A stretch of DNA of 64,000 nt from a virus. The DNA is taken from the IMG/VR virus record IMGVR_UViG_3300042892_002240, positions 28,495 to 92,494 of that record. One strand, given 5' to 3'. A model generated the notes under the pieces. It was not told the DNA's origin. It did no database searches and saw only the letters and a list, made by a program, of their open reading frames with translations. Every line of letters begins with the position of its first letter. The first letter of the stretch is position 1. Shown here piece after piece: positions 34,326-42,399 of this stretch. Made by a program: the position numbers and the translations under genes.

Positions 34326-34627
34326 TGGATACTGACGCTTCAAAGCAGGCAATGATTAACGCCCTGACACAACGTGTTGAGCAACTTGAAGAAGTGTTAC
34401 AAAGTATTCTTCCCCCAGCAATGTCGTATTACTCAGAAGAGTTATTTGCTGCTGGGTGGTTGACTGGTTTAGAGAAAGAACTACCCCAGCACGTATCATC
34501 TATTGACAAGGCCGCTACTCTTCTTGGTATGATACCTGTATCGTGGCATTATAAGGAAGAGAACTCGATTTGGCACACAACTTGGAAAAAGTACCCAATT
34601 ACGTCTACCAAGACCGACGACGTTTAG
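34325..34627 (+). CDS. Unknown protein with coiled-coil start
   Basis: The first 30 of 100 residues (NALTQRVEQLEEVLQSIL) form a likely coiled coil. The rest includes YYSEELFAAGWLTGLEKELP. No family recognised. The end overlaps the start of the membrane protein gene by 58 nt in another frame. Confidence 0.5.
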   Translation: MDTDASKQAMINALTQRVEQLEEVLQSILPPAMSYYSEELFAAGWLTGLEKELPQHVSSIDKAATLLGMIPVSWHYKEENSIWHTTWKKYPITSTKTDDV

Positions 34628-34791
34628 CTTCTGCTATTTTTTTAACTACCATTGTTTCAGTATCTAATTCTTTTTCAAAGAACGGAACTGGTTGGCCTTT
34701 CTTATCTACTTTTGGATTCTTTTTTATCCTAACAACTGGACCACTTGTACTTGGAAAACTACTTGACATTTTGGGTGAAAAAGATGTTTAA
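34570..34791 (+). CDS. Small two-helix membrane protein
   Basis: The start is TTG 34570 with AAGGAAGAG 9 nt upstream. The 73-residue protein has a basic YQDRRR stretch, a hydrophobic helix LASAIFLTTIVSVS, a short loop, a second helix STFGFFFILTTGPLVLGKLL, and an acidic end. It could be a holin-like or other phage membrane protein. Overlap with the upstream gene makes the start uncertain. Confidence 0.5.
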   Translation: MAHNLEKVPNYVYQDRRRLASAIFLTTIVSVSNSFSKNGTGWPFLSTFGFFFILTTGPLVLGKLLDILGEKDV

Positions 34792-34809
34792 AGAAATTAA
34801 TAACAACTA

Positions 34810-35184
34810 ATGGATTGGCTTGAGCAATCTGCTTGCCGTGGTAAAAATGTTGACATGTGGTATGCGCCACTAGATGCATCAAACCCTAATGATTACTACG
34901 CTGTAGGTAAAACTGCTTGTAGAAATTGTTCTGTGTGGAAAGATTGCATGAAGTTAGGTGCAGAAGAAACATGGGGCATGTGGGGTGGGTTAACACCACA
35001 AGAGCGTAGAGGTACAGTAAAACTTCAACACGGAACACTTGAGAGTTACCGAAAAGGTTGCCGGTGTACTCCGTGTATTGATGAATCAATTGCTGCTATG
35101 GACTACATCATGCCAATAGTTCTTCCTTCTCGCGGAGAAACTTTTGATGTAAAGTCCCTGCTCTACGCACTAATTAATCCTTGA
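34810..35184 (+). CDS. WhiB-like iron-sulfur transcription regulator (first copy)
   Basis: In this 124-residue protein four Cys (C9, C37, C40, C46) are in the C-x(n)-C-x2-C-x5-C layout that binds the WhiB [4Fe-4S] cluster. The WhiB turn GMWGG (56-60) follows, with LTPQERR. WhiB proteins bind the primary sigma factor and tune host transcription; phage WhiB proteins can repress host whiB or block division genes (established for mycobacteriophage TM4). An extra pair, GCRCTPC, near residue 82 is not part of the core. No clear ribosome-binding site precedes the ATG. Confidence 0.9.
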   Translation: MDWLEQSACRGKNVDMWYAPLDASNPNDYYAVGKTACRNCSVWKDCMKLGAEETWGMWGGLTPQERRGTVKLQHGTLESYRKGCRCTPCIDESIAAMDYIMPIVLPSRGETFDVKSLLYALINP

Positions 35185-35192
35185 TGTAGGGA

Positions 35193-35214
35193 GTTACCGT
35201 CATGAGATGGTAAC
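35193..35214. promoter_or_regulatory. Inverted repeat, operator or hairpin
   Basis: GTTACCGTC-atga-GATGGTAAC is an inverted repeat of 9 bp with one G-T position, just after the WhiB stop and before the terminator at 35225. It may bind a regulator or strengthen termination. Confidence 0.4.
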
Positions 35215-35224
35215 ATATGTGTAT

Positions 35225-35250
35225 GGCCCTACCCCCAAAGTAGGGCCTTT
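35225..35250 (+). terminator. Intrinsic terminator
   Basis: Hairpin GGCCCTAC-cccaaa-GTAGGGCC is followed by TTT and a pyrimidine stretch. It lies after the first WhiB gene and before the lipoprotein gene. The U-run is short, so efficiency may be moderate. Confidence 0.75.
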
Positions 35251-35277
35251 CCATATCCCCTATCAAGGAGAAAACTA

Positions 35278-35787
35278 TTGCGTAAACTTACCCTCACGAG
35301 TGCAGTCATTGTGGGCGCTCTACTACTCACAAACTGTAACGGAACAGTAAGGACACAAGAAGTTCCAATCTCAGTAACTACCACAACAATTACCCCACAA
35401 ACAACTACATCCACTACATCCACAACAACTACGACAACCACAACAACTACGACAACACTTGTTCCATTAGGTTCTAAATGCGAAGAACTCGCCCCCATTG
35501 CTTTACAAGCTGGCTGGCCCCAAGAACTACTTGTAGATGTTCTTGAAGAAGCATGGTCAGAGTCACGTTGTTTAAATATCATTCCAGGACACCCAAACTG
35601 GAATGGTCATGATTATGGCCCTCTTCAGATCAACCAAGTTTGGTCTAATGAAGTTGAAGACTTCTTTGGAAGTTGGGACATGGTTCAAGATCCTCTTGTG
35701 AACTTCACATGGGCTTGGGAAATGTACAAATGGTTTGACGACCATAAAGGTTGCGGGTTCATACCTTGGACTCGTAGTTGCAAGTAA
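35278..35787 (+). CDS. Secreted lipoprotein with lysozyme/transglycosylase-like domain
   Basis: The start is TTG 35278 with AAGGAGAAAACTA. Residues 1-20 are a lipoprotein signal peptide ending in lipobox LLTNC. Residues about 33-60 are almost pure Thr, typical of actinobacterial wall-spanning linkers. The rest resembles a lytic-transglycosylase-like fold, with EEAWSESRCLNI (Glu candidate) and GPLQINQVW, as in SLT/resuscitation-factor type domains. It would act on peptidoglycan outside the membrane: host lysis, superinfection exclusion, or wall remodelling. It is unlike a normal cytoplasmic endolysin. Confidence 0.75.
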   Translation: MRKLTLTSAVIVGALLLTNCNGTVRTQEVPISVTTTTITPQTTTSTTSTTTTTTTTTTTTLVPLGSKCEELAPIALQAGWPQELLVDVLEEAWSESRCLNIIPGHPNWNGHDYGPLQINQVWSNEVEDFFGSWDMVQDPLVNFTWAWEMYKWFDDHKGCGFIPWTRSCK

Positions 35788-35852
35788 TTGCGTTACTGCC
35801 TTTAACTGTGTAGTATGTACTAAGAATGAAAACCCTTACAAAAGGACAACAA

Positions 35853-36050
35853 ATGGATCTCAATAACATTGGAGGAACATCTGAAGTAGCGGAGCTACTG
35901 GGATGCCCTAAGCAACAAATTCACGCTTTGCGCAAGCGAGCTAACTTTCCAAAGCCAATTAAAATCTTGGCTGCAACGCCCTTGTGGAACTTAGATGACA
36001 TCAGGAACTTTGCTACTACATGGATTCGCAGAACACCAACAGATAAATAA
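35853..36050 (+). CDS. AlpA/MerR-like small DNA-binding protein
   Basis: The start is ATG 35853 after AAAAGGACAACAA. An in-frame ATG at 35826 is also possible as a leaderless start, since TATGTA lies 6 nt before it. The product (65 residues) has GGTSEVAELLGCPKQQIHAL, then RKRANFPKPIKILAATPLWN and LDDIRNFATTW. This is the single-winged-helix pattern of AlpA and excisionase-type proteins. It probably regulates transcription nearby. Confidence 0.75.
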   Translation: MDLNNIGGTSEVAELLGCPKQQIHALRKRANFPKPIKILAATPLWNLDDIRNFATTWIRRTPTDK

Positions 36051-36051
36051 C

Positions 36052-36225
36052 ATGGGTAGCAGTTCCCTACCCGCAGGGTATTACAAATGCCCCCAATGCA
36101 ACAGTGGGATAAAGGTGCACGTACCTCTAGTTACTGCACCCACCCATTGTTGTGGGGTAGGTAAAAAGACGTACACAATGCAACTTGTTGAAGGACACAA
36201 TGAAACTAGGAATCGCATCAGGTGA
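36052..36225 (+). CDS. Small zinc-ribbon protein
   Basis: The start is ATG 36052, 1 nt after the previous stop. The 57-residue protein contains YYKCPQCNSGIKVHVPL followed by HCCGVGKKTYTMQLV, a CxxC...CC arrangement. It overlaps the glycosyltransferase start by 26 nt. No function known. Confidence 0.55.
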   Translation: MGSSSLPAGYYKCPQCNSGIKVHVPLVTAPTHCCGVGKKTYTMQLVEGHNETRNRIR

Positions 36226-37267
36226 TTGGCAAGCCCCGCTTAGACCCGAAGAGAACCACCGATGGGGTGGATCAGGATGGGCACGAATTGGCCAATACTT
36301 AAAGTACCTACCTGAAGATACGGTCATTGGTACATTGGCCTGGAACAACGAAGATCACTTTGTAATTATTGATCACCTCACAAAAGAGCAATGTGAAGTT
36401 GACACCATCCTCATGCAACGTTTGATGCATGGAGGTATCAACGAACACATTTCTCAAGCCCAAGCCTACGGTCAAAAGTTTATTAATGATATTGACGACT
36501 GGTATTGGGGAGTATCTCCTTCCAACAAAGCGTTTAACCACAACCACCCTCAAGTAAACCCTAATGAAAACATTAACCATTACAGAGGGACTATTGCTAA
36601 ATCAGACATGGTGCTTTGTAGCACTCCTTACTTGCAAGATCGTTTACGTGATTTGGTAAAAGGTGAAATGATTCTGCTAGAAAACACCATTGATTTATCT
36701 AGGTTTACACAACACATTGACTCCGGAGACACAGCCCCAACTGTTGGTTGGGTAGGCAGTACCGCTCATAGAAGTGGGGACATTGAAACGCTTCGTGGTG
36801 TACTAGACGTAATGGCAAAACGTGGTGACATCAAGCTTTATCATGGTGGAAACCACATGAGCTATCCAACCTTTGCATCTCTACTTAACGTTTCAGACGA
36901 ATTAGTTTCTACGGCCCCGCTACACCCTATTGAAACTTACGCAACGCTCATGTCCATGGACATTGGGATCATTCCGTTACGTGACTTCCCATTCAACCGC
37001 TGCAAGTCAGATATCAAAGGAATGGAGTACGCAGCTTCAGGCATTCCTTTTATTGCGCAAAACTTAGATGCCTATGTAAAACTTCATGAACAATTAGGTG
37101 TTGGCAGAGTAGCTAAGAAACCTGCTGATTGGATTAAGCACTTAAAACAACTGATTGCTGATCCGGAGTTGCGCAAAGAAGAGGGAATGCGCAACAGAGA
37201 AGCAATTGCATCAAGAGATATATCTTTTGGTGCTAAACGATTTGTTGATGCAATTAACAGCCTGTAG
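36200..37267 (+). CDS. Glycosyltransferase, GT-B type
   Basis: The start is ATG 36200 after GAAGGACACA. The 355-residue protein has an N-terminal IASGDW ... GSGWARIGQYLKYLPEDT half. The C-terminal half shows ILLENTIDLSRF, TVGWVGSTAHRSGDIETLRG, then IDIGIIPLRDFPFNRCKSDI with KGMEYAASGIPFIA, the acceptor/donor-binding region of family 4-like enzymes. It may decorate virion proteins, DNA or the host surface. Two further glycosyltransferases lie at 57952 and 58568. Confidence 0.75.
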   Translation: MKLGIASGDWQAPLRPEENHRWGGSGWARIGQYLKYLPEDTVIGTLAWNNEDHFVIIDHLTKEQCEVDTILMQRLMHGGINEHISQAQAYGQKFINDIDDWYWGVSPSNKAFNHNHPQVNPNENINHYRGTIAKSDMVLCSTPYLQDRLRDLVKGEMILLENTIDLSRFTQHIDSGDTAPTVGWVGSTAHRSGDIETLRGVLDVMAKRGDIKLYHGGNHMSYPTFASLLNVSDELVSTAPLHPIETYATLMSMDIGIIPLRDFPFNRCKSDIKGMEYAASGIPFIAQNLDAYVKLHEQLGVGRVAKKPADWIKHLKQLIADPELRKEEGMRNREAIASRDISFGAKRFVDAINSL

Positions 37268-37277
37268 GATACACACT

Positions 37278-37709
37278 ATGAACGAGACCACTGTTGTATC
37301 TGCATTAGTTGACCTTCCTCAATTAAAAGAATGGGGGGATGGTAGATGGCGTGTAAAAGCAGCATGCGCTAACAGCGACACCGAAAAGTTCTTCCCTAAC
37401 AGAGATGGGGTTGACGCTGCCATGATTGTTGCTCAGGCACAGCTATGTTGTGCTACATGCACAGTGCGTAAAGAATGTTTAGAGTTTGCGCTAACTAACA
37501 AGCTTAAGTATGGTATTTGGGGTGGAGTAACTTCTCGGAATCGCCGTGGTTTAGAGTTAGAGCATGCTGAAGAAGCATCAAAGCTAACAGCAACTGGTCT
37601 TATTAAAATATTGCGTAAATTAAAAGACGCAACTCCTTTAAAAACTTCAGCAAAAATGATGAATTTGGATTTAGATGAGTTTCGTGAGCTTTTATCTCAA
37701 AAAAAGTAG
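37278..37709 (+). CDS. WhiB-like iron-sulfur transcription regulator (second copy)
   Basis: The start is ATG 37278 after AGGATACACACT. In this 143-residue protein the Cys are at 30, 58, 61 and 67, followed by GIWGGVTSRNRRG (79-91). A C-terminal extension has helical repeats ending DLDEFRELLSQKK. It is clearly diverged from the copy at 34810. Its stop directly abuts the stop of the convergent HNH gene, with no intergenic base. Confidence 0.9.
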   Translation: MNETTVVSALVDLPQLKEWGDGRWRVKAACANSDTEKFFPNRDGVDAAMIVAQAQLCCATCTVRKECLEFALTNKLKYGIWGGVTSRNRRGLELEHAEEASKLTATGLIKILRKLKDATPLKTSAKMMNLDLDEFRELLSQKK

Positions 37710-38180
37710 TTACATTTCTTTTTGAAGGCTGTCAGGGTTGTACCCAATGTCCTCAAGGAAGCCACGCAGTCGGTTAATCTCTGCTCGCATAGCGTGGTAC
37801 AAGTGCTGGCGCTCAATGTTCTCAATGAGCGACACTTTTTCTAAATGTTCAGGATTGCAGCAAAGGGTGTTGCGACATAAGTGGTCTAGTGTCTCAACCT
37901 TAGTAAGGGAAACATGCATGTGTTGTTCGTATGACCACCGGTGAGCTTGGAAAGCTTTGTTACCAACGTACATACGACCATACCCTTTATCAACAGGGCC
38001 AGTCCATGTCCAACAGCCATCATCTTGCTTTTTGATGTGTTTCCAGAACTTATCTTCTGGGAGCTTTGATTTATCAATAATATGCATGCGTCCATCGCGT
38101 TGCATTTGCTTGTAGTGGGCTGCGCACAGCCCTTTGGCTACAGCTTTTTCGTTACATACTGGACCTCTACACATGTACAT
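37710..38180 (-). CDS. HNH endonuclease
   Basis: The start at 38180 is preceded by AAGGAGATTAGT. The 156-residue protein begins with a Cys cluster (CRGPVCNEKAVAKGLCAAHY), a common zinc start in phage HNH proteins. It then has CWTWTGPVDKGYG, AHRWSYEQHM and the HNH core VETLDHLCRNTLCCNPEHLE. It may be a free-standing homing nuclease. It is the last gene of the leftward cluster. Confidence 0.85.
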   Translation of the reverse strand: MYMCRGPVCNEKAVAKGLCAAHYKQMQRDGRMHIIDKSKLPEDKFWKHIKKQDDGCWTWTGPVDKGYGRMYVGNKAFQAHRWSYEQHMHVSLTKVETLDHLCRNTLCCNPEHLEKVSLIENIERQHLYHAMRAEINRLRGFLEDIGYNPDSLQKEM

Positions 38181-38345
38181 ACTAATCTCCTTGGACGGCG
38201 CCACAATTGCGCAGACACATAGTCTAACCCAGGTTCGCCCCTTACCCCATAACAATCAGCACGGATGCATGTTTTGTGCTGTATGGGGCAGGGGGAGGAA
38301 AGATCCCGACAAGAAAGGGTAGATGTCAGGCCCTGGCTTCTTTCC

Positions 38346-38705
38346 TTACGTCCTTTGTTTGTAGTTTTCCGTCTTTCTACGGAGTTCAACTGGGTGGCCT
38401 AGTTTTGCTAGATGCCTAATTCTTTGATAAATGGTTTGGTGGCTACGCTCAAGCATGTTAGCAATGTTAACTGCACGCTCCCCGTTATTCCAGCTCGCAA
38501 TGAGTTTCTCATCTTCTTCCCTCGTCCAATGTCGTGACTGACGCTTTTGACTTCCGTAGATTGTAAACATAAATCGCTCAGGATCTACGTCATACGCATT
38601 GGCTATAAGAGTTAAACCAATCTTTGGATCAAGGTGTCCGTCAATCATCAACTTAAAGATTACCTTGAGATCAAGGGTTGCTACAGTTTCATATTCACAT
38701 TCCAT
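38346..38705 (-). CDS. Helix-turn-helix (Myb/SANT-like) protein
   Basis: The start is ATG 38705 with AAGAGGAAACC. The 119-residue protein has an N-terminal helical part (DLKVIFKLMIDGHLDPKIGL). It then has a Trp-containing HTH: WTREEDEKLIASWNNGERAV, NIANMLERSHQTIYQRIRHL. This is the SANT/GcrA-like type of DNA-binding domain. It probably regulates the leftward cluster or host genes. 165 nt without a gene separate it from the HNH gene; I see nothing in them beyond A+G-rich text. Confidence 0.7.
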   Translation of the reverse strand: MECEYETVATLDLKVIFKLMIDGHLDPKIGLTLIANAYDVDPERFMFTIYGSQKRQSRHWTREEDEKLIASWNNGERAVNIANMLERSHQTIYQRIRHLAKLGHPVELRRKTENYKQRT

Positions 38706-38716
38706 GGTTTCCTCTT

Positions 38717-39073
38717 TCACTTAACTCGTAGTTGCGAGTATGGGGTTTTGTTGGTGACTGACTCAGCTACATCAGCTGTAATCTTGCCTAAGCTAAACGC
38801 AGCATCAAACAACTGAGTCTTAACTGCTGGCTCAGTGATCTGTTTAAACACTGCAGGAGACACCAGCTTCTTCAATGTCTCAATGTCAAACGAGCGACGC
38901 TCTGCCTGAACTAAAGAGACGACTTTGCCGTCTACTTCTACCTTGTCAAGAGACTCACTAAGCATCGCCGTCTTAAGTTCTTCTTCAAGACCCTTAAGTA
39001 ACGTTGCCCATGAGTCTGCTTCTTTCTTTGCAGCTAAGTAACTTCTTACTGTGGTTTCCATATTGTTTGTCAT
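38717..39073 (-). CDS. Unknown protein with coiled coil
   Basis: In this 118-residue protein the first half is a long helix (YLAAKKEADSWATLLKGLEE, ELKTAML). This is followed by DGKVVSLVQAERRSFDIETL, like small phage proteins with a coiled coil and hairpin such as Gam-type nuclease inhibitors. That comparison is weak. The ATG overlaps the upstream stop (ATGA). Confidence 0.5.
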   Translation of the reverse strand: MTNNMETTVRSYLAAKKEADSWATLLKGLEEELKTAMLSESLDKVEVDGKVVSLVQAERRSFDIETLKKLVSPAVFKQITEPAVKTQLFDAAFSLGKITADVAESVTNKTPYSQLRVK

Positions 39074-39384
39074 GATGATAATTTACCTTCTCTCGCTAGT
39101 TGTAACAACTTTTCTAATGAACAATCAGGCCCAAGTACTACTACAACAACCTGATTTGGTTGCGGGCCACTAATTACTTTTGGTTCTACCGAACCAACTA
39201 ACTTAAGTTGCTTAGGAATAATGAACGTGCTACCAACACCCTCAATATCCACAAGCATCTTTCTCTGTTCCGGGTGTCCATCGGGCATAACGTCAGGGTC
39301 TACGACTTCAGCCATAAGCCCCTTGTATGGCCCGCTTGAAACCTCCACGGACATTCCTTTTCTTAAGGCTTTTGCGCCTACCAT
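39070..39384 (-). CDS. KOW-domain protein
   Basis: In this 104-residue protein the N-terminal 65 residues form a KOW/SH3-like barrel: LRKGMSVEVSSGPYKGLMAE, VVDPDV, then MLVDIEGVGSTFIIPKQLKL. KOW domains bind RNA or ribosomal partners, as in NusG and L24. A small KOW protein in a leftward cluster with conserved leader hairpins could act on those RNAs; this link is inference. The C-terminus is LEKLLQLAREGKLSS. Confidence 0.6.
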   Translation of the reverse strand: MVGAKALRKGMSVEVSSGPYKGLMAEVVDPDVMPDGHPEQRKMLVDIEGVGSTFIIPKQLKLVGSVEPKVISGPQPNQVVVVVLGPDCSLEKLLQLAREGKLSS

Positions 39385-39403
39385 TTTGTTACCTTTCTGT
39401 GGG

Positions 39404-39592
39404 TCACACTACTGTTGGGAGTACGTTTAATGTAAAGAGGAACTCATCGAGCACCTCTAGAGCGTCGTGTGTCTCGTCGCTGTTGTCAAACCTTGCAGAG
39501 TCAAGCAAGTGCTCAAGAGCCTTGATTTCGTCACTGCTAAAGATGACCACAGTAATGGGTCCACTGTTTTCTGATGATTTGATAATTGTCAT
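39404..39592 (-). CDS. Unknown small acidic protein
   Basis: This 62-residue protein begins MTIIKSSENSGPITVVIFSS followed by an acidic helix DEIKALEHLLDSARFDNSDE. No family recognised. Spacing to neighbours is 17-19 nt. Confidence 0.5.
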   Translation of the reverse strand: MTIIKSSENSGPITVVIFSSDEIKALEHLLDSARFDNSDETHDALEVLDEFLFTLNVLPTVV

Positions 39593-39609
39593 TGTTTTCC
39601 CTTTGTTTG

Positions 39610-41043
39610 TTATCGGTATGTGTTAATAAGACTGTCTTGTATTTCTTCTAGCAAGTATTCACCCTTGCCATCTACTATTTCCCCTGCAGAAAACGCTTTG
39701 CTTTCTAACAGGCCCCATAACCGCTCATCAATTGTCCATGAGCCATCAATACTGGCCAAGCAAACTTCTACTGTTACATCGTTTATCTGGCCAATTCTGT
39801 GGAGCCTATCTTCTACTTGTGTTAGATCACTGGGTGACCAAGGTAATTGTGTGATTAATACATGGTGGTTTCTGCCATCACCATGCAATGTCAACCCAAC
39901 ACCAACTGACTTGATCTGCCCAATCATTACTCGTGCTTCACCACTATTAAAAGCACGTATAGATTCTGCTTTCATGTTGTCATCCATGCGACCGTTGAAC
40001 TCAACTACACCGTACTTACTAAGTTCCTCACTCAGGCTTTCCATGACATCATGATGCTCAGCAACTATAAAGAGCCCATGGTCTTCTGGCAAGGTCTCTT
40101 TAAATAACTCTTTTGCACGTTCTACTACCCCCTTTACTTTGCACGCCCCTGCTAGCTTCCGCATAGTAGTGAGCTTTACTAACGCTTCATTACGCATTGC
40201 GCCACGCCACTCTTTACCAGCCCCTGCTAAGTACGCGACTAAATCCTCTTCAGCAAGTAAATAATCTTTGACGGGCTGACCTCTTCCTTCAATATGGACA
40301 CCAGCACGACCTTTGTTGGGCAGGTCTAGCACATCATCTCTTTTAAGCCGCAGCATAAACGATGAGATCATCGCTGCATTGAGCCCAAGAGAGTCAACGT
40401 TGGCACGCTTACCAAACTTATTGCGCTTACCATTACCATCTAGCTCCACCGGACAGTAGTAGTTCCAAAAGACACCCTTACCACCAATGGCTTTCCAAGC
40501 TTCGTCACCAAGTATTTCTATTTGAGCACCCATCTCCATGTTCCTACCATTGGGGGTAGGTGTACCAGACATAAGTATCTTGAATCCGCTTATTGTCTTA
40601 GATATCTTTATGACTGCTTGTGTACGCCTGGCAGAGATGTTCTTAACACGGTGAGACTCATCAACAACAAGAGTCTTGAACCTACCTAGCAACGACAATG
40701 GGTCATCTGCTAACTCAGGTGTCCAATTTGCTATTACTGAATCTCCAATGATGTACACATCGGCTAAGGGAAGATCTTTAGGATACGATCCCCTAAGAAC
40801 TTCCACAGTCAAGTGTGGGGCAAACTTCTCTAACTCTTTTACCCAAGTTAAACGCAAGGACGGTGGGACGACTACAAGGGCTGGGGATTCACCCAACTCT
40901 TTTGCTCTGCTAATAACTTCAATTGCACATGCTGTTTTGCCAAGGCCCATGTCAAGAGCTAAGTAAGCCTGCTTCTTGTCCATGACAAACTCAACGGCTG
41001 CTTCTTGGTGAAACATTAACGGAGTAGGTACCACCGCTTTCAT
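39610..41043 (-). CDS. SNF2-type helicase (second copy)
   Basis: The start is ATG 41043, sharing its A with the stop of the small upstream gene. The 477-residue protein has LDMGLGKTACAIEV (motif I, 33-37), VVVPPSLRLTWVKEL, LVVDESHRVKN (motif II, 128-131), ILMSGTPTPNGRNME, then GLFIVAEHHDVMESL, GVGLTLHGDGRNHHVLITQL and DLTQVEDRLHRIGQ (motif VI). Motif VI with HRIGQ is the clear SNF2 type. It differs from the copy at 13820, which has DEAT. Possible roles include displacement of proteins from DNA or defence-related DNA scanning. Confidence 0.88.
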   Translation of the reverse strand: MKAVVPTPLMFHQEAAVEFVMDKKQAYLALDMGLGKTACAIEVISRAKELGESPALVVVPPSLRLTWVKELEKFAPHLTVEVLRGSYPKDLPLADVYIIGDSVIANWTPELADDPLSLLGRFKTLVVDESHRVKNISARRTQAVIKISKTISGFKILMSGTPTPNGRNMEMGAQIEILGDEAWKAIGGKGVFWNYYCPVELDGNGKRNKFGKRANVDSLGLNAAMISSFMLRLKRDDVLDLPNKGRAGVHIEGRGQPVKDYLLAEEDLVAYLAGAGKEWRGAMRNEALVKLTTMRKLAGACKVKGVVERAKELFKETLPEDHGLFIVAEHHDVMESLSEELSKYGVVEFNGRMDDNMKAESIRAFNSGEARVMIGQIKSVGVGLTLHGDGRNHHVLITQLPWSPSDLTQVEDRLHRIGQINDVTVEVCLASIDGSWTIDERLWGLLESKAFSAGEIVDGKGEYLLEEIQDSLINTYR

Positions 41044-41153
41044 CACTCTAACTCCTCCTCGTCGCCGTAGTAATCTTTTTCTTCTCGGTATCTATCGTCT
41101 GCCCGTTGTTCAGCGTCGCAACCGCAACATGGTCTGTCTTCGCATTGGCACAT
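41043..41153 (-). CDS. 36-residue Cys-rich acidic peptide
   Basis: ATG 41153 is preceded by a strong AAGGAGAAAAAG site. The product starts MCQCEDRPCCGC (five Cys in 12 residues) and ends in an acidic EEKDYYGDEEELE stretch. The stop overlaps the helicase start (TGATG), so it is translationally coupled to the helicase. The Cys cluster may bind a metal. No family recognised. Confidence 0.65.
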   Translation of the reverse strand: MCQCEDRPCCGCDAEQRADDRYREEKDYYGDEEELE

Positions 41154-41167
41154 CTTTTTCTCCTTAA

Positions 41168-41413
41168 TTAGTTGTTGATGAACTCATCAGGAACTTGCAC
41201 TGTAGTAGTCCAACCACGATTGGATCGCCATTGCATGTACATGATGTTTTTAATTGCAGTGAATAGTGCGACAAGGAACATTGCTATACCTACACCCAAA
41301 TACACTTTGTTTGATTCAATTACTAACAACCGCCCAATTGTTATCACCATTAGAAAACTAATAACAACTTGTTTGATAACTGCTCGCTTAGGCGAAACCA
41401 CTAAATTTCCCAC
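41168..41413 (-). CDS. Small membrane protein
   Basis: The start is GTG 41413 (GAGGTAGAGTT before it) or GTG 41401 directly over the upstream stop. The 81-residue protein has two hydrophobic helices, VVISFLMVITIGRLLVI and YLGVGIAMFLVALFTAI, and a polar C-terminal tail with Trp residues. No family recognised. Confidence 0.6.
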   Translation of the reverse strand: MGNLVVSPKRAVIKQVVISFLMVITIGRLLVIESNKVYLGVGIAMFLVALFTAIKNIMYMQWRSNRGWTTTVQVPDEFINN

Positions 41414-42087
41414 AACTCTACCTCGTTTCTTTTTACAAACTCGTAAGCTTTATTAAAAGCGTTAGTACTTAATTCTTGCGTTGCTTGCTCATGGCAATTG
41501 CATCCATCGTGTTCGTTGTCTGCTTCAGAACAATCTTCTTCGTACTTGAGGTCATCATACCCATAAGTTTCATAAAACACCAATATGCCTCCAATCCAAA
41601 CGTGCGCACCACCAAACCCCATACCCCACTCTTCATAACTATTAATGAAGTGCAGTCGTGGAAACTTAGATGATACGTACGACCAGAAGTTGTTTTCAAA
41701 TGGCCCCCATGCGGTTTCGTAGTTAAACGATAATGTTTTAGATGTTTCTCCTAATTCATGCCGTTCAAAACACCTTGTCTCACAATCACCCCATTTGGTA
41801 CCCCACTCGGCATTTGCCCATTCATAACTGTTCTTGTGTCCAGTTATTTTTAGGCACAACTCTTGATGCTCTTTTATTAGCTGATCTTTTTCAAAAGCCA
41901 ACTCAAGAGTAAAGGGATGCTTGTTGTACTTCTTAAGCTTTACAGGGTCCCTTGTAAGTACCGCTGGCATCTTTTTTAAGTTTGTCAAACTTGTTGTGCC
42001 ATCTTTGTTTGTGACTTTTAAAAGAAGCTTTTCGAGCTGCTTCTGGTTACCTCTTATGACTGTTGTGTTGTTACACCAGTTGGGCAT
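41401..42087 (-). CDS. Api92-like / DUF1281-type protein
   Basis: This 228-residue protein begins MPNWCNNTTVIRGNQKQLEK, the start of the Api92-like (ferredoxin-fold DUF1281) family. It continues with WANAEWGTKWGDCETRCF and NYETAWGPFENNFWSYVSSK, and a final FGGAHVWIGGILVFYETYG. These proteins are frequent in phages and plasmids; their role is unknown, though anti-defence roles are often suspected. AAAGGAGAAAC precedes the ATG. A conserved hairpin-like motif lies 15 nt before the start. Confidence 0.8.
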   Translation of the reverse strand: MPNWCNNTTVIRGNQKQLEKLLLKVTNKDGTTSLTNLKKMPAVLTRDPVKLKKYNKHPFTLELAFEKDQLIKEHQELCLKITGHKNSYEWANAEWGTKWGDCETRCFERHELGETSKTLSFNYETAWGPFENNFWSYVSSKFPRLHFINSYEEWGMGFGGAHVWIGGILVFYETYGYDDLKYEEDCSEADNEHDGCNCHEQATQELSTNAFNKAYEFVKRNEVELWEI

Positions 42088-42102
42088 GTTTCTCCTTTGT
42101 TA

Positions 42103-42121
42103 TTGGACCTGACCACGATTG
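42103..42121 (-). promoter_or_regulatory. Leader motif A (weak hairpin) before the Api92-like gene
   Basis: Sense strand reads CAATCGTGGTCAGGTCCAA, the conserved core of the cluster's leader elements. Pairing is weak here (CCATG/CGTGG only), so sequence is conserved more than structure. It lies 11 nt after an upstream stop and 15 nt before the start. Confidence 0.55.
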
Positions 42122-42132
42122 AGCCATGGCGT

Positions 42133-42399
42133 TTACCATCTTTCTCTGTACTCAAAGTCCTCGGGTGGTTCAGGCGGTTCGTTAAGCATTCTCCAATAAG
42201 AATCAACGCAGCTGTCATAGTGGCTACTATCACGCCAATCGCCTTCGTCTAGACCGGGGTTCTCTTTTAAGAACTCGTCTAACCCCTCCCAGTAAGAGTC
42301 TGTGTCGTTGTATAACTCACAGGCATTTTCAAAATCATCTGCTGCTTTGCACATGTCTTGAAATGGTTGTTCAAGCCATGCGTCGTAGTTAGTACCCAT
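42133..42399 (-). CDS. Unknown acidic protein
   Basis: This 88-residue protein begins MGTNYDAWLEQPFQDMCKAA and is rich in Trp, Asp and Glu. The upstream gene also begins MG(A/T)NYD, so the two starts may be related. No family recognised. It is the last gene of the group begun at 43802. Confidence 0.55.
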   Translation of the reverse strand: MGTNYDAWLEQPFQDMCKAADDFENACELYNDTDSYWEGLDEFLKENPGLDEGDWRDSSHYDSCVDSYWRMLNEPPEPPEDFEYRERW

